Assembly: GCA_030538175.1 (NCBI GenBank)
Contig: JAUNUL010000040.1
Coordinates: 1 to 13,714 of the forward strand
Direction: 5' to 3'
Source: Propionibacteriaceae bacterium
GTDB taxonomy: Bacteria > Actinomycetota > Actinomycetes > Propionibacteriales > Propionibacteriaceae
Length of the DNA stretch: 13,714 nt
Positions within the stretch are counted from its first letter, which is position 1. Each line of letters starts with the position of its first letter. The notes below the pieces were generated by a model. It worked only from the letters and a program-made list of their open reading frames with translations. It was not told the origin of the DNA and did no database searches. A program made the position numbers and the translations under genes. Below are positions 13,347 through 13,714 of the stretch, in pieces.

Positions 13347-13429
13347 GCTGGGCTGCAATCCCTTCTCGCCTGCGACACCACCGCTGGGCTGCAATCTCTT
13401 CTCGCCCTCTTCTCGCCTGCGACACCGCT
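13347..13429. repeat. Two-unit tandem repeat (36 and 47 bases) with a nested 11-base duplication
   Basis: Unit 1 is 13347-13382 and unit 2 is 13383-13429. Both begin GCTGGGCTGCAATC and end TGCGACACC plus three bases. Unit 2 differs by one C-to-T change and an exact duplication of CTCTTCTCGCC (13396-13406 and 13407-13417). It lies between the MFS gene and the lipoprotein promoter and has no start signal in any open frame. Confidence 0.7.
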
Positions 13430-13480
13430 GTCCTGCGGCTCCCGGGCGCCTCGTCACCACTGCGCAACGTGCGGCGTGCC

Positions 13481-13496
13481 GCCCCGCCCGCGGGGC
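13481..13496. promoter_or_regulatory. Palindrome upstream of the lipoprotein -10 element
   Basis: GCCCCG (13481-13486), spacer CCCG, CGGGGC (13491-13496) ends 10 bases before the -10 element and overlaps the expected -35 region. It may be an operator or the terminator of whatever is transcribed upstream. Confidence 0.35.
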
Positions 13497-13506
13497 ACTT
13501 GCCGCG

Positions 13507-13512
13507 TACATT
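13507..13512 (+). promoter_or_regulatory. Probable -10 element of the lipoprotein gene (TACATT)
   Basis: TACATT ends 6 bases before ATG 13519; no Shine-Dalgarno sequence is present, as expected for a leaderless mRNA. Confidence 0.6.
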
Positions 13513-13518
13513 TTGCCC

Positions 13519-13714
13519 ATGCCACGCTTCTCCCTCGGCCTCGCTGCCGCAGCCATGCTCGTCCTGACCGCCTGCGGATCGCCCGGGACGCCCGCCAACT
13601 CGGAGTCCGCCGCTCCCACTCCGGCGCCCGTGACCACCACCGCCGCCGCCACGCCTGACGCGACACCCGACGGCACCCCGGAGGCCACCCCGAACGGGAC
13701 CGCTACCCCGGACA
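13519..13714 (+). CDS. Lipoprotein with Thr/Pro-rich linker, 3' end outside the window
   Basis: The first 65 residues are present. MPRFSLGLAAAAMLVLTACG is a lipoprotein signal peptide with lipobox LTAC, so Cys19 would be lipidated and the mature protein anchored on the outer face of the membrane. A low-complexity Ala/Thr/Pro linker follows with repeats such as TPDATPDGTPEATPNGT, as in many actinobacterial substrate-binding or surface proteins whose folded domain begins later. That domain is beyond the window, so function is unknown. ATG 13519 is fixed by both the signal peptide and the -10 element. The minus strand is also open here but is a shadow of this repeat-rich coding sequence. Confidence 0.85.
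   Translation, partial: MPRFSLGLAAAAMLVLTACGSPGTPANSESAAPTPAPVTTTAAATPDATPDGTPEATPNGTATPD

Noticed and set aside
13347..13429. CRISPR array
   Set aside because: Only two head-to-tail units with no unique spacers between them, and no cas genes in the window.

Overview
The window is high-GC DNA, with about 75% G+C in one 60-base line counted in the TSUP-family gene and about 57% in one line of the helicase gene. Codon choice is strongly GC-biased and GTG starts are frequent. Eight of the eleven genes whose start lies inside the window have a T-A-n-n-n-T hexamer 6-8 bases before the start codon and no Shine-Dalgarno sequence. Together these point to an actinomycete with widespread leaderless transcription. 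The order or family is not certain; Propionibacteriales is only a guess. I saw no rRNA, tRNA, insertion sequence or CRISPR array.

Layout. Bases 2-256 are the low-complexity C-terminal end of an unidentified protein. thiE (minus, 394-1068) and thiD (plus, 1582-2415) are divergent and encode two steps of thiamine phosphate synthesis. Their roughly 500-base gap has no coding content. It holds two copies of a 48-bp repeat, a 10-bp inverted repeat and a run of hairpins, but no recognisable TPP riboswitch. A small two-helix membrane protein (2513-2890) follows. Then comes a 1033-residue PLD-nuclease / SF2-helicase / DUF3427 protein (2941-6042) of visibly lower GC, probably acquired as a genome-defence type module. 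Convergent to it is an exported thermonuclease with a coiled-coil and Pro/Ala repeat tail (6100-7323, minus).

The second half is mostly envelope proteins. A membrane-anchored serine beta-lactamase-family protein (7541-9040) is followed by a convergent TSUP-family permease (9193-9933, minus) and an unrecognised 283-residue protein (9989-10840, minus). A DUF418-type membrane protein (10871-11944) starts only 30 bp from that last gene, so the two divergent leaderless promoters are nested. An MFS exporter (12020-13297), a short tandem-repeat patch (13347-13429) and the start of a lipoprotein gene (13519 to the window end) complete the window.

Apart from the thiE/thiD pair, the genes do not form one obvious pathway. 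The most notable non-coding features are a family of four indel-free 48-bp imperfect palindromes scattered between genes, and the consistent leaderless promoter architecture. The latter also fixes most of the start codons used here. No tools were run: family assignments rest on motifs recognised by eye.
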